The notes: generated from the sequence alone by a model not told the origin. A stretch of DNA of 64,000 nt from Enemella dayhoffiae (GCF_002250625.1 NZ_NMVQ01000003.1:62001-126000), one strand, 5' to 3'. Shown: positions 18,320 to 28,017, counted from the first letter of the stretch. A program made the numbers and translations.

Positions 18320-19702
18320 ATGGCTGAGTGGTGGCAGCGGACCGGGGTGCAGCTGGCCGACGGCCTGGCCCGGGGGGAGATCGATGCCGAGCAGGTGGCC
18401 GAATCGGTGCTGACCCGGATCGCGGATCGTGAACCAGCGTTGAACGCGCTCTGGTTGTACGAGCCGGAGCGGGTGCGGGCCGAGGCCGCTGATTCGCGGG
18501 TCCGCCGGGAGGAGGGTCGCGCGCGGTCGCGCTGGGACGGCGTACCGGTGACGATCAAGGAAAACGTTGCCCGCGCCGGCTGGCCGATGCCCGCCGGGAC
18601 CGCCCTGCCGGATCCGCCGAGGGCTGCGGCCAACGCGCCGATCACCGACCGGCTCGAAGAGGCCGGCTGCGTGATCGTCGGGGCCACCACGATGCCGGAC
18701 TGGGGAATGCTCTCCTCCGGGGTTTCGAGCAGGCACGGGATTTCCCGCAACGCGTGGGATCAGTCGTTGACCACCGGCGGGTCGAGCGCGGGGGCTGGTG
18801 CGGCGGCGGCCGGGGGTTATGGTCCCTGGCACGGCGGCACCGACATCGGCGGTTCGATCCGTCTGCCCGCGACCTGGCAGGGGCTGGCCTCGCTCAAGCC
18901 GAGCGAGGGGCTGATCCCCTTGGACGTGCCCTATCTGGGGCGGGCCGCCGGGCCGATATGTCGCCGTGTCGAGGACGTCGCGGCGATGATGTCGGTGCTC
19001 GGTGTTCCCGACGCGCGCGACTACAGCACCCGCGGTTATCCGGCGATGGACTGGGCGTTGCGGGTCGACGTCTCCGGGCTGCGGGTCGGCGTCCACACCG
19101 AGGCCGGTTACGGGTTGCCCGTGGACCCGAGAATCGCTGCCGCGGTGGAGCATGCGGCCGAGCTGCTGCGCAGTGCGGGGGCGAGGGTGGAGCGGGTCGA
19201 GCCGTTCGTCACCGAGGAGTTGTTGAGTGGGATCGACGGGTTCTGGCGGGCACGATCGCTGGCCGACCTGCGCGATCGCAGCGAGGCCGAGCAGGAGTGG
19301 GTGCTGCCCTACATCCGGCAGTGGTGCGCCGGGGGAGAGCGGTTCGACGGGGCGCAGACGGTGCGTAACTATCAGCAGTGTGCGGCGCTGGCGCGCGTCA
19401 CCCGGGCCGCCACCGCGGCGTACGACGTCGTGCTGTCGCCGGTCGCTCCGGTGCTCGCTTTTCCTGCGGAGAAACCGATGCCGCAGGACGACCCGGAGCT
19501 GCCAATGCAGCACATCTCGTTCACCCTGCCCTACAACATGTCCGGACAGCCCGCCGGCACGATCAACGCCGACCGCGCCGACGACGGACGCTGGATCGGG
19601 CTCCAGGTGAGTGCCGGCATCGGCCGCGACGACCTGGTCGTCGGCCTGCTGCGCTGGTTCGAGGAGCGGCTCCCCACCCCCGACTGGGCCTCCGTCCCCT
19701 GA
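18320..19702 (+). CDS. Amidase (amidase-signature family)
   Basis: The 460-residue enzyme contains the amidase-signature triad region: VPVTIKENV (catalytic Lys) near residue 78, TTGGSSAGAGAAAAGGYGPW (the cis-Ser) near 153, and GGTDIGGSIRLPA (nucleophile Ser) near 175. It hydrolyses an amide, probably in the cytoplasm. Its length fits stand-alone amidases. GatA is less likely since no gatC or gatB is adjacent. It ends the plus-strand run that starts with the DUF389 gene. Confidence 0.9.
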   Translation: MAEWWQRTGVQLADGLARGEIDAEQVAESVLTRIADREPALNALWLYEPERVRAEAADSRVRREEGRARSRWDGVPVTIKENVARAGWPMPAGTALPDPPRAAANAPITDRLEEAGCVIVGATTMPDWGMLSSGVSSRHGISRNAWDQSLTTGGSSAGAGAAAAGGYGPWHGGTDIGGSIRLPATWQGLASLKPSEGLIPLDVPYLGRAAGPICRRVEDVAAMMSVLGVPDARDYSTRGYPAMDWALRVDVSGLRVGVHTEAGYGLPVDPRIAAAVEHAAELLRSAGARVERVEPFVTEELLSGIDGFWRARSLADLRDRSEAEQEWVLPYIRQWCAGGERFDGAQTVRNYQQCAALARVTRAATAAYDVVLSPVAPVLAFPAEKPMPQDDPELPMQHISFTLPYNMSGQPAGTINADRADDGRWIGLQVSAGIGRDDLVVGLLRWFEERLPTPDWASVP

Positions 19703-19739
19703 GCGAGCGAGGAACGAGCGAGTCGAAGCGCCTTGAGCC

Positions 19740-21197
19740 TCAGGCCGGTCGGATCAGCGCCATCTTGGTGACGGTGAACTCCTCCATCGCCCAGCGCGGG
19801 CCCTCCCGGCCGATCCCGGAGTCCTTGACGCCGCCGTAGGGCATCACGTCGGACCGGAATCCGGGGATCTCGTTCACCACCACTCCGCCGACCTGCAGCC
19901 GGTCGATCACGTCGAAGGCGGTGGCCAGCGAGGCGGTGTAGACGGCACCCTGCAGTCCATAGCGGGAGTCGTTGGCGATCTCGATCGCCTCGTCCAGGTC
20001 GGCCACCTCGGTGACACACACGATCGGGCCGAAGATCTCCTCGCGCCACAGCTCGGCATCACGGGGTACGCCGGTGACCAGGGTCGGGCGGAAGGCGCCC
20101 TCCCCGGGGCTGCCGTCCTCCCCGTCGAGCACCCGCGCGCCGCGCTCGACGGCGTCGGCGAGCCAGCTGGCGATCCGGTCCCGACTGCGCTGGTCGATCA
20201 CCGGGGCCACCCGGGTCGCCTCGTCGCGCGGGTCGCCAACGATCACCTCGGGGAGCCGCTTCTGCAGCCTGGACAGGAAATCCTCGGCCACCTGCCGGTC
20301 GACCAGCAACCGTTGCACCGAAATGCACGCCTGCCCGTTGGCATAGAACCCGCCGCGGATCACCGCGTCCACGGCCCGGTCCAGGTCGGCGTCGGCGGCG
20401 ACGATCAGCGCGGTGTTGGAGCCCAGCTCGAGCAGCGCCTTGCGCGGGGCGGCGTTGCGCGCGATCAGGTGCCCGACGGTGGCGGAGCCGGTGAACGACA
20501 CCACCGCGGCGCGCGGGTCGGTCACCAGCGTGTCGCCCACGTCGACGCCGCCGGTGACCAGCTGGCAGGCCGCCTGAGGGAGTCCGTTGGCGGCCAACTG
20601 CTCGCGGACCACCTTGGCCAGCCACAGCGTGGCCAGCGGGGTCTGCGGGGCCGGCTTGCAGATCACCGGGCAGCCGGCACCGATCGCCGGGGCCACCTTG
20701 TGCGAGGCGAGCAGCAGCGGATAGTTGAAGCCGGCGATCCCCACCACGACCCCGGCGGGGCGGCGCTGGAAGAAGCCGATCATCCCCTGGCCGGCGGGCT
20801 GCAGGTCCAGCGGTACCGTCTCGCCGACCAGGTGCCCGACCTCCTCGGCTGCGGCTTCCCAGGTGGACAGCGTACGCGCGACCTCGACCCGGCAGTCCAC
20901 CAGCGGCTTGCCCGTTTCCAGTATCAGCAGGGATTCCAGCTCGGCGATGTTCTCGCGCACCGCGTCCGCGACCCCCAGCAGCACTGCGCGGCGCTGGCCG
21001 ACGGTCGCCAACTCCAGGGCCCGGCGTACGCCCTCGGCGGCGGTCAGCGACTGCTCGGCCTGGGCCACGGTTCCGACCGGCGCCTCGCCCACGGTGCTGC
21101 CGTCGAACGGGAACACCACGGTCGAGGTCTCATCGGTGTCGACCCAGGCGTCACCGATCGGCAGTCCGCTGGGCAGGGAATCGAGAAGAGTGCTCAT
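19740..21197 (-). CDS. Aldehyde dehydrogenase (NAD(P)+)
   Basis: The 485-residue protein carries the aldehyde dehydrogenase catalytic set: the cofactor Lys in VICKPAPQTPLA, the general-base Glu in LLELGSNTALIV and the nucleophile Cys in ANGQACISVQR. The C-terminal YGGVKDSGIGREGPRWAMEEFT is typical. It oxidises an aldehyde to the acid. The family is close to benzaldehyde or succinate-semialdehyde dehydrogenases, but the substrate cannot be assigned. It is convergent with the amidase gene across 37 bases. Confidence 0.93.
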   Translation of the reverse strand: MSTLLDSLPSGLPIGDAWVDTDETSTVVFPFDGSTVGEAPVGTVAQAEQSLTAAEGVRRALELATVGQRRAVLLGVADAVRENIAELESLLILETGKPLVDCRVEVARTLSTWEAAAEEVGHLVGETVPLDLQPAGQGMIGFFQRRPAGVVVGIAGFNYPLLLASHKVAPAIGAGCPVICKPAPQTPLATLWLAKVVREQLAANGLPQAACQLVTGGVDVGDTLVTDPRAAVVSFTGSATVGHLIARNAAPRKALLELGSNTALIVAADADLDRAVDAVIRGGFYANGQACISVQRLLVDRQVAEDFLSRLQKRLPEVIVGDPRDEATRVAPVIDQRSRDRIASWLADAVERGARVLDGEDGSPGEGAFRPTLVTGVPRDAELWREEIFGPIVCVTEVADLDEAIEIANDSRYGLQGAVYTASLATAFDVIDRLQVGGVVVNEIPGFRSDVMPYGGVKDSGIGREGPRWAMEEFTVTKMALIRPA

Positions 21198-21379
21198 GCG
21201 CCGACATTACTGCGTGGGTGCAGGCGACGGTCGGGCCCGGTGGGTGCGGCGGAAAGGGCGTCCCGCCCATCGCCAGGTGGCTGAGTCTGTCGAAGCCCAG
21301 ATTTCTTTCCACAGGCTCCGGAATTCGTTGGGTGAGGATTCGAACACGTGTGCCAGTATTCTCTTGAGAGGCGGACACC

Positions 21380-22305
21380 GATGACCCCACCACCACCCGC
21401 GCCGAGCTGCTCGCCGCCGTCACCGAATACGGTGATCAGATCGGCGCGCTGGTGGCGAAACGGCTCGTCACGATCGCCGCCCTGTGTGACGCGTACGCGG
21501 CGTTGGACCGGGACGAGGACAGCCTGTTTCCGCACGTGCTGCACGGGGAGCAGCTCGTCATGCCCGGGTTTGACGGGACGCCGGAGGTCGCCGAGTTCTT
21601 CCACCTCGAACTCGCCATCGCGTTGGGGTGTTCGCCCGGAGCGGCGCAGTGCTGGGTCGCGGATGTGTTGAACCTGCGGCACCGGCATCCGATCCTGTGG
21701 CAGCACACCCTTGCGGGCAGGGTGGCGGTGTGGGTGGCGCGGAAGGTCCCGCAGGCCTGTCGGCACCTGTCCTTCCAGCAAGCGCGGCAGTTCGACTCCG
21801 AATGGGCACCCCAAGAGGCCGGGAATCGTCACCCCCGACGCAGAACAGTGCCGCCACGGCGCCGAACTGCTGGTGCACGTCAACGCCCTCGACCTGATCC
21901 AAGGCCGGGGCGGGGAATCACCCGAACTCGGACCGGTGCTCCGCACGCAGCTGGAGGAACTCCTCGCCCACGGGGTGGACAACGATCACACCAGGGAATG
22001 GCCCGAAGGGCCCACCCACCAGACCAACCTCGCCCCGTTCACCCGCACCCCCCACCGAGCGGAAACCCATGCCGGTTTCCGGGTCGAACAGATCAAGAAC
22101 GGGCTGTTGCACTGGATGACCCCCGGCCGGGCAACAAGCGTGGACCAGCCGTTACGGGACGTGGCGGAAACCGCCGCCCGAACATGTGGTCAACGACCCC
22201 ACTGAGACCACGAAGAAGATCCAGGCGATGCTGTTCGACGCCGCCCACACCGGACGCAAACGACTACACCGCGACCGCGGACCCACCAACAACTCACCAC
22301 CCTGA
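21380..22305 (+). pseudogene. Broken DUF222 / HNH endonuclease-type gene
   Basis: The first 145 codons read as a DUF222 N-terminal domain (TRAELLAAVTEYGDQIGAL, then GTPEVAEFFHLELAIALGCS). There is no usable in-frame start, because a stop lies at 21365. Near 21815 the homology moves to another frame (VTPDAEQCRHGAELLVHVNALDLIQ), which continues to a tail resembling the end of these proteins (THAGFRVEQ, GLLHWMTP). A third frame carries HVVNDPTETTKKIQAMLFDAAHTGRK to a stop at 22305. The HNH zinc motif is not recognisable. DUF222/HNH genes are multicopy, mobile-intron-like elements in actinobacteria. Confidence 0.75.
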
Positions 22306-22382
22306 CGGCTGGTTCGAACAACGCGAGTGGCTTCGACGCTGACGCTCGCTCAGCTCAGCCGGCGTGGGGCCTCGGTACCCGC

Positions 22383-23905
22383 TCAGCCAGTGGATGGGGC
22401 AGTGAGTTCGGGGGGAAGCGGGTCGGCGTACAGCACGACCAGGGAGGTGACCGGGCGGGTGAGGCAGACGTAGAGCCGGCGCAGTCCGGTCACCCGATCC
22501 GCCTCGCCGGCCACCACCGCTGCCGGCTCCAACAGGACCACGCGATCAAACTCCAGCCCCTTCGCCAGACTGGCCGGCGCCAGCTGGACGTGGGAGGTGA
22601 AGCCGTCGTCGGCCCCCAACAGCTGATACCGAAGACCGGCCCCCCGAGCATCTTCCGCGCATCGGCCACCAGCGCATCGGGCAGGATCACCCCGATCGTG
22701 CCCTCACGGGCATTCAGCTCCCGCACCGCCGCAACCAACCCGTCCAGTGGAGCCACCTCGCGCAGCACCAGCTCACCGCGGGCCCGGCGTACCGAATGCG
22801 GGGGAGTCAGACCCGGTGCGATCACCGGCAACAGCCGGGCCGCGAAGTCGATCACCGACCCCGGCACCCGGAAGCCCGCCACCAATTCGCTCACCGCGGT
22901 CTCCGGCTTGCCGAGGTGCGCCAGCGCCTCCGGCCAGGACCGGCTCGCCCACGGCGTGGTCGCCTGGGCCAGGTCGCCGAGCAGGGTGACCGACCCGGTC
23001 GTCATCCGCCGCCCCACCACCCGCAGCTGCATCGGCGACAGGTCCTGCGCCTCGTCCAGGATCACGTGCCCGAGACTTCCGGTACGCCGCAGCAGATCAC
23101 CCGCCTCGTCGATCAGCGCCAGATCCGCCAGCGAGAACCTCGCCGCCTTCGGCGTACGCGCGCTCTTTCCCAACCGCAGCAGGGATTGCTCATCCTCGCT
23201 CAGCACCCCCTCGGCGGCGGCAGCGCGCAACGACGGATCGGTGAGCAACCGCAGCACCAGCTGATCGGCACGCAACGCCGGCCAGATCCGCCCGCAATAC
23301 TCCTTCACCGGACGACTGCGCGCCACCGCCCCCTGCACCCGATCATCGGGGGAGTCACCCGCCGCCTCCATCCGCAGCAGCACCAGATGGGCCAGCTTCT
23401 GCGCCAACAACTCCCGCCCAGACTCATAACGCACCCCGCGCTGCCGCAGCTCGGCCATGGCCTCGGCGATCCGGTAGGCCGGCACCCGCCACTGATGCGC
23501 CCCTCGGGGCACCACCAGGGTCTCGGTCGGCTCCCTCAGGTGCTGCCAGACCGCCCGGCGCAGCACCTCCGCCAACCGCGGATCACCCTTCAGCACCGCC
23601 ACCTCGGCCGGATCGTCGGCCCGTACCGGATGCCCGGTTTCCTTGCCGAGCAGGGTTTCCAGGGTCTCCGATCGTGCGTCGATCTCACCGAGCGCCGGCA
23701 GGACATCTCCGATATAGCCCAGGAACGAATCGTTTGGCCCGACCACCAGCACCCCGGACCGCGAGAGCTGGTTGCGAAACGAATACAACAGGTACGCCGC
23801 CCGGTGCAGCCCGACCGCCGTCTTTCCGGTCCCCGGCGCCCCTTGGATGCACAGCGACTCGCTCAGCTCGGCCCGCACCAGCGTCGGAGCCGGGAACAGA
23901 CAAGG
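22383..23905 (-). pseudogene. helD: 3' fragment of a HelD-like helicase gene, frameshifted
   Basis: The fragment begins LVRAELSESLCIQGAPGTGKT with an intact Walker A motif and continues through VGPNDSFLGYIGDVLPALGE, VILDEAQDLSPMQ (Walker B) and LVAGFRVPGSVIDFA. These match superfamily-1 HelD-like proteins that recycle RNA polymerase. Near 22625 the frame shifts: reading continues as YQLLGADDGFTSH and SLAKGLEFDRVVLLEP in another frame, to the stop at 22383. The N-terminal arm lies 2 kb away at 25889-26400, beyond a cupin gene and an insertion sequence, and about 14 residues are missing at the junction. The gene is doubly broken. Confidence 0.85.
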
Positions 23906-23942
23906 GAGCCCGGTGGTGCGGTCCGTGCGCACCACCGGGCTC
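23906..23942 (-). terminator. Hairpin after the cupin gene
   Basis: The 15-base arms GAGCCCGGTGGTGCG and CGCACCACCGGGCTC pair perfectly around a seven-base loop, followed on the minus strand by CCCTTGTCTGTTCC. It lies 45 bases beyond the cupin stop and marks the left edge of the block inserted in helD. Confidence 0.75.
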
Positions 23943-23987
23943 CACCGGTGCGGCCCTGGGCGCCGCGGGCGCGGCTGGGCGTGTCAG

Positions 23988-24419
23988 TCAGGCGCCGGCG
24001 AGCACCGCCTCGTCGGCGAACTGCGTGAGCATCTCGACGTCCATGACGAACGTCGGGGAGCCGTCCCCGGCGAGGAAGGTCGACGGCCCGTGCGCCACCA
24101 TCACCTGGACCACCTCCTCGGAGAAGTGCAGCGCACTGTGGGTGGCTCCCGCCGCCTCGAGCACGTAGTCCCCGGTCTTGAAGTCCCCCGTCTCGGGGTG
24201 ATGGCCCTTGCCCTTGATGATGTAGATCTCGGACAGTGCCTCGTGCCGGTGCGGCGGGAGCACCGAGCCGGCCTCCGAGCGGATCATCACGGTCCAGCCC
24301 TCGGTGGCCCGGTCGAGCCGCAGGACCTTGATGCCGACGCCGGGTGCCAGCGTCCGCCACTCCATCGCGCCGGTGTCGATGACCAGCCCGCCGTCCTCTT
24401 CGACCTTCATCGCGTTCAT
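23988..24419 (-). CDS. Cupin domain protein, ChrR/dioxygenase-like
   Basis: The 143-residue protein is a single cupin barrel. Metal-binding motif 1 appears as LPPHRHEALSEIYIIKGKG near residue 55, and motif 2 as GDYVLEAAGATHSALH near 85. It resembles the cupins of 2,4'-dihydroxyacetophenone dioxygenase and ChrR-type proteins, and could be a small dioxygenase or a metal-sensing protein. A good ribosome site (GGAGG, eight bases before the ATG) and its own terminator suggest it is functional. It sits inside the disrupted helD gene beside a transposase gene, so it probably arrived with that insertion. Confidence 0.8.
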   Translation of the reverse strand: MNAMKVEEDGGLVIDTGAMEWRTLAPGVGIKVLRLDRATEGWTVMIRSEAGSVLPPHRHEALSEIYIIKGKGHHPETGDFKTGDYVLEAAGATHSALHFSEEVVQVMVAHGPSTFLAGDGSPTFVMDVEMLTQFADEAVLAGA

Positions 24420-24529
24420 CGGTCATGCCTCCGAAAGTTGCTTCGGCGCCACTTCGCGCCGGCCAGTGCCTTCGTACGGTAGTCGGCCCCTCGAACGGGT
24501 GTCAACGTTCCGACGAGACTCACCTAATG

Positions 24530-24577
24530 TGCCCGCGAAACGCCCTCGGTGCCTCACGTAGGAGTGCCCGCGAAACG
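24530..24577 (+). repeat. Two copies of the IS left-end repeat
   Basis: TGCCCGCGAAACG occurs at 24530-24542 and again at 24565-24577. Its inverse is the right end at 25876-25888. The direct duplication at one end only is unusual. Confidence 0.75.
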
Positions 24578-24593
24578 GTGATGCTGATGGGGC

Positions 24594-25871
24594 ATGGGGA
24601 GTGAGCTGTTGATGGCGACACGTGCCGATGTGACCAGCAGGTACGCCAAGGCGTACGCGAAGGCCTCCAAGAAGGGCAAAGGCCGGGTGCTGGATGAGGT
24701 GGTGGGGGTGACGGGCTGGTCGCGGGACAACGCCCGCCGCCGGTTGACCGCTGCCGCCGCGCGGAGTCCGGGGGCGGGCCGGCAGGTGGCCGTGGTGCCC
24801 CGCAGGCAGCGCGCGTCGAAGTACTCCTATGACGCGCGCAAGGTGCTGCAGCAGGTGTGGGCGGCCTCCGGTGGGCAGTGCGGGAAGTACCTGGCGGTGG
24901 CGATGGCCACGCTGCTGGCTGGGCTGGAGCGCCACGGCGAGCTCGTCGACGGGCAGGGCCGCTACAGCCTCGCGGTGCGCGGTGAGCTGCTGGCGACGAG
25001 CCCGGCCACGATCGACCGCTACCTGGCCCCGGCGCGGGCGAAGGACCCGATCAGGGGAATCTCGACGACCAAACCTTCGCCGTTGCTGCGCTCGGCGATC
25101 AAGATCCGAAAGGCCGGGGATGAGGTGGAGGCCGAGCCGGGGTTCTTCGAGGTCGACACCGTGGCCCACTGCGGCCCGACGCTGAAGGGTGAGTTCGCCC
25201 GCACGGTGAACCTGACCTGCGTGCACACCGGCTGGGTGCACACGCGCTCGGTGCGCAACAACGCCCACGTCCACGTGCTCGGGGCGCTGCAGACCGCCGT
25301 CGAGCAGGTGCCGTTCGCGGTCAACGGGCTGGACTTCGACAACGGCAGTGAGTTCCTCAACCACGCGGTCATCAAGTGGGCTGCCGGCGCGGACATCTAC
25401 TTCACCCGCTCCCGGCCCTACAAGAAGAACGACCAGGCCACGATCGAGTCGAAGAACAACCACCTGGTGCGCCGGTTCGGGTTCTACTACCGCTACGACA
25501 CCGAGGAGGAGCTGCGCGTCTTGAACCGGCTGTGGCCGTTGGTCAATGACCGCTTCAACTTCCTCACCCCGACGAAGAAGCCCGTCGGCTGGGGCACCGA
25601 CCGCGCCGGGCGGCGCAAGCGCCTCTACGACGCCCCGGCCACCCCGCTGGACCGGCTGCTGGCCGCCGAGGTCATCTCACCGACCCAGCAGGCAGAGTTG
25701 GTGGCCTACCGCGACAGCCTCAACCCCGCCGAGCTCGCCCGCCGCATCGACCAGCTGCAGAGCCGCCTGGTGGTGCTGGCCAAGGAGAAGACCGACCAGC
25801 TGCGCATCGCCCAGACCCCCTCAGCACTGCCCGACGTCCGCAAGGGCGTCCGCGTCCGGGCCGCCGGCTGA
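24594..25871 (+). CDS. DDE (rve-type) transposase
   Basis: The 425-residue protein has an N-terminal helix-turn-helix region (VLDEVVGVTGWSRDNARRRL) and an rve-like catalytic core. The acidic triad is FFEVDTVAHCG, GLDFDNGSEF and DQATIESKNN, with exactly 35 residues between the second Asp and the Glu. An R-P-Y-K-K-N-D-Q stretch precedes the Glu, as in integrase-like transposases. The C-terminal part is helical and basic. It looks intact. The family is probably one of the unclassified rve-type IS groups rather than IS3. An alternative ATG lies at 24612. Confidence 0.9.
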   Translation: MGSELLMATRADVTSRYAKAYAKASKKGKGRVLDEVVGVTGWSRDNARRRLTAAAARSPGAGRQVAVVPRRQRASKYSYDARKVLQQVWAASGGQCGKYLAVAMATLLAGLERHGELVDGQGRYSLAVRGELLATSPATIDRYLAPARAKDPIRGISTTKPSPLLRSAIKIRKAGDEVEAEPGFFEVDTVAHCGPTLKGEFARTVNLTCVHTGWVHTRSVRNNAHVHVLGALQTAVEQVPFAVNGLDFDNGSEFLNHAVIKWAAGADIYFTRSRPYKKNDQATIESKNNHLVRRFGFYYRYDTEEELRVLNRLWPLVNDRFNFLTPTKKPVGWGTDRAGRRKRLYDAPATPLDRLLAAEVISPTQQAELVAYRDSLNPAELARRIDQLQSRLVVLAKEKTDQLRIAQTPSALPDVRKGVRVRAAG

Positions 25872-25888
25872 CCCTCGTTTCGCGGGCA

Positions 25889-26400
25889 TTCCGAGGCCGC
25901 TCGATCTCCGACTCCAGGATCCCGCTGTGCTCGTCCCCGGCCTGCCCGGCATCCCCGCCGAGTCGAGTCAGGTCCTCGTCCTCCAGCGCGGTGAGCCGGC
26001 CGTGGTCGAAACCGAACCGGCGCCGCAGGCGTACCCCCAGCGCAGCACCCGGACGAGCCCGATAGAACGGCAGCGACATGTCCGCCCGCCAGTCGATCAC
26101 CAGCGGCTCCCCGCCGGCCTCGCCGACCACGTGTCGCCGACCGATGTACAACCGCTCGTCGGCATCCGCGCCCAGCTGCCGGTCATAGTCCAGGCGGCCG
26201 AAGAACAACGGCACCTCGGGGTCGTCCTCCAACGACCGCATCCGCCGCCACAACGCCTGCTCCAACAGCCTGGTCGACACCTCGTTGCCGGCGCTGATTC
26301 CCTTCCTGTGCAGGGATTCGGCGGCCTCGCGCATGCGTCGCAGGGTGGCGCGACTGAGTGACAGGTGGTCGCGTTCGGCCACCAGCTCCAGGTCTTCCAT
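25889..26400 (-). pseudogene. helD: 5' fragment of the HelD-like gene
   Basis: About 170 residues of HelD N-terminal arm: a helical start (MEDLELVAERDHLSLSRATLRRMREA), then VPLFFGRLDYDRQLGADADERLYIGRRHV, VIDWRADMSLPFYRA and the end ILESEIERPR. The reading frame then runs into the insertion sequence. The remainder of the gene is at 22383-23905. A product from this fragment alone would lack both ATPase domains. AGGAAA lies about ten bases before the ATG, so it may still be translated. Confidence 0.85.
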
Positions 26401-26540
26401 CGGGTGCACTTTCCTCATTCGGCGCGTGTCAGCGCGCCGACGCCGCGCAGCGGCGGGAACCGTCACCGCCCGGCAGCCGGGCGGACGCCCGAGCCTAGAC
26501 GTGCCCGCCGGTGCTGTCGAATCGTGGTTAGCTGAGCCCC

Positions 26541-27086
26541 GTGACCAACGAACCGCGTTTCGTCCCGCTCCCACCCGAGCAGCGTCCGCACCGCAGCCGC
26601 ACCGCCGTCCGGGTGGTGATCCTAGCCGGAGACGAGGTGCTGCTGTTCGAGGACTCCGATCCCGGTTATGCCGACGTGCGCTGGTGGGTCACCCCCGGCG
26701 GTGGCATCGACCCCGGCGAAACCCCCGAACAGGCCGCGATCCGCGAGCTGCAGGAGGAGACCGGACTGCACGTGCTGGAGCCGCAGCTGACCGGCCCGGT
26801 CGCGCGCCGGGTCGCCGTGCACGGCTATTCCGACCAGGTGCTGGAGCAGGAGGAATTGTTCTATCTGGTGCTGGTGCCCAAGTTCGTCGTCGACGTCTCC
26901 GGCCACACCGAGGACGAGCAGCTCACCCTGAAGTCGCACCGCTGGTGGACCCTGGCCGAGCTGGCCGACACCAACGCGTGGATCTGGCCGCGCTATCTGC
27001 TGGACCTGATCGAATGGGCCGAGCACCCCGAGGACTGGGTGCGCGAGCTCGGCCGCGAGACCGACGAGTCGACTCTGGCGGTCTGA
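26541..27086 (+). CDS. NUDIX hydrolase
   Basis: The 181-residue protein contains a complete Nudix box, GGIDPGETPEQAAIRELQEETGL, at about residues 54-76, with the metal-binding REXXEE core. It would cleave a nucleoside diphosphate linked to another group, perhaps a damaged nucleotide or nucleotide sugar. The GTG at 26541 is the family-consistent start. It lies 140 bases from the divergent helD fragment and is convergent with the WcbI-like gene seven bases away. Confidence 0.93.
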   Translation: MTNEPRFVPLPPEQRPHRSRTAVRVVILAGDEVLLFEDSDPGYADVRWWVTPGGGIDPGETPEQAAIRELQEETGLHVLEPQLTGPVARRVAVHGYSDQVLEQEELFYLVLVPKFVVDVSGHTEDEQLTLKSHRWWTLAELADTNAWIWPRYLLDLIEWAEHPEDWVRELGRETDESTLAV

Positions 27087-27092
27087 GCCAGC

Positions 27093-27995
27093 TCACCCGG
27101 GCAGCCCCAGCGCGGCGATGGTCCGCGCGTGCCGCTGCCGGCCGGCCTCGACCAGCTCGGGGTGCTCGGCGTACCAGGCGCGCTGCGTCTCGGCCAGTTC
27201 GGATTCGGCCACCTCGCGACCGTCGACGACCCAACCGCTGCGCGGCTCCCCGCTCAGCCTCAACTCCTCGACCACCCAGTCGGGGATCGGCGCACGCAGA
27301 CCGCCCAGCAACTCTCTGCCCGGGTCGGCGACCGTCCCCGAAAGCTCCAGCTCTTCGGCGATCCGTCCCGCCAGCCCGATCAGCACCGCGTTGCCCGGGT
27401 GGTTGATCACGTTGGTCGCGGCGGTGTCGGCCGCCGCGAACAGGTCATCCGCCGGCAGGGTGTCGTCGCGCTGCTGCCGATGCTTGAGCTCCTCCCGCGA
27501 CTCCGCGGCGATGGTTCGTGCCGCGCCCGCTGGCGGCCGGTGGTCCAACGGCGCCCCGGTCAGCACCCGCAGATCGTGATAGGGCACCCCCGGCGGATCA
27601 CCGGCCGCGCCGCGGACCAGGACCTGGAACGGGTGCAGCGCCGCCCAGAACAGGTTCGGGATCCGGACCGTCCGCGCGCCGGCTGTCCGTTCGGCGACCT
27701 GGCCGGTGCCCAGCGGCAGCTCGCGATAGTCCTCGCGGACCGGCTGCGCGATCAGCGCGGTGGTTCGATCCAGGACGCGATCCAGGTGCGGCAGGTCGGC
27801 CTCGGTGAGCTCGTGCACCGGGGGAATCCGGACCGTGCTCCAGCGGTCGCCCGCGACCGGATCGAGCAGCACCCGCAGGGCCTCGGCCTGGCAGTTCCCC
27901 CACACCAGCAGGCAGGGCCCGGGCGCGTCCCGATGCCCGTAGAACTCGCCGTAGTGCCACTCCCGTGGATCGACCCCGTCCGGCACGTCCGCCAT
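27093..27995 (-). CDS. WcbI-type polysaccharide biosynthesis protein
   Basis: The 300-residue product has LLVWGNCQAEALRVLLDP near residue 30. The GNCQ motif and following helix are the hallmark of the WcbI putative acetyltransferase domain, known from capsule loci. VRIPNLFWAALHPF and NVINHPGNAVLIGLA further on are in keeping with it. It is probably cytoplasmic and may modify a surface glycan. No glycosyltransferase genes are adjacent, so its substrate is unknown. Confidence 0.75.
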   Translation of the reverse strand: MADVPDGVDPREWHYGEFYGHRDAPGPCLLVWGNCQAEALRVLLDPVAGDRWSTVRIPPVHELTEADLPHLDRVLDRTTALIAQPVREDYRELPLGTGQVAERTAGARTVRIPNLFWAALHPFQVLVRGAAGDPPGVPYHDLRVLTGAPLDHRPPAGAARTIAAESREELKHRQQRDDTLPADDLFAAADTAATNVINHPGNAVLIGLAGRIAEELELSGTVADPGRELLGGLRAPIPDWVVEELRLSGEPRSGWVVDGREVAESELAETQRAWYAEHPELVEAGRQRHARTIAALGLPG

Positions 27996-28017
27996 GGGGC
28001 GAGCCTACCCGTACGCC

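Larger units (their letters stand above)
24530..25888 (+). mobile_element. Insertion sequence with DDE transposase
   Basis: About 1.36 kb bounded by 13-base inverted repeats, TGCCCGCGAAACG on the left and CGTTTCGCGGGCA on the right. The left repeat is present twice, 35 bases apart, so the true left tip may be 24530 or 24565. It holds one transposase gene. The right end abuts the helD codons for ESEIERPR exactly. No target-site duplication is visible at either candidate left end, so a rearrangement after insertion is likely. Confidence 0.8.

Noticed and set aside
16027-18750. A 907-codon open frame antisense to the DUF389, dipeptidase, CutC and amidase genes
   Set aside because: All four sense products show family motifs; the antisense frame has none.
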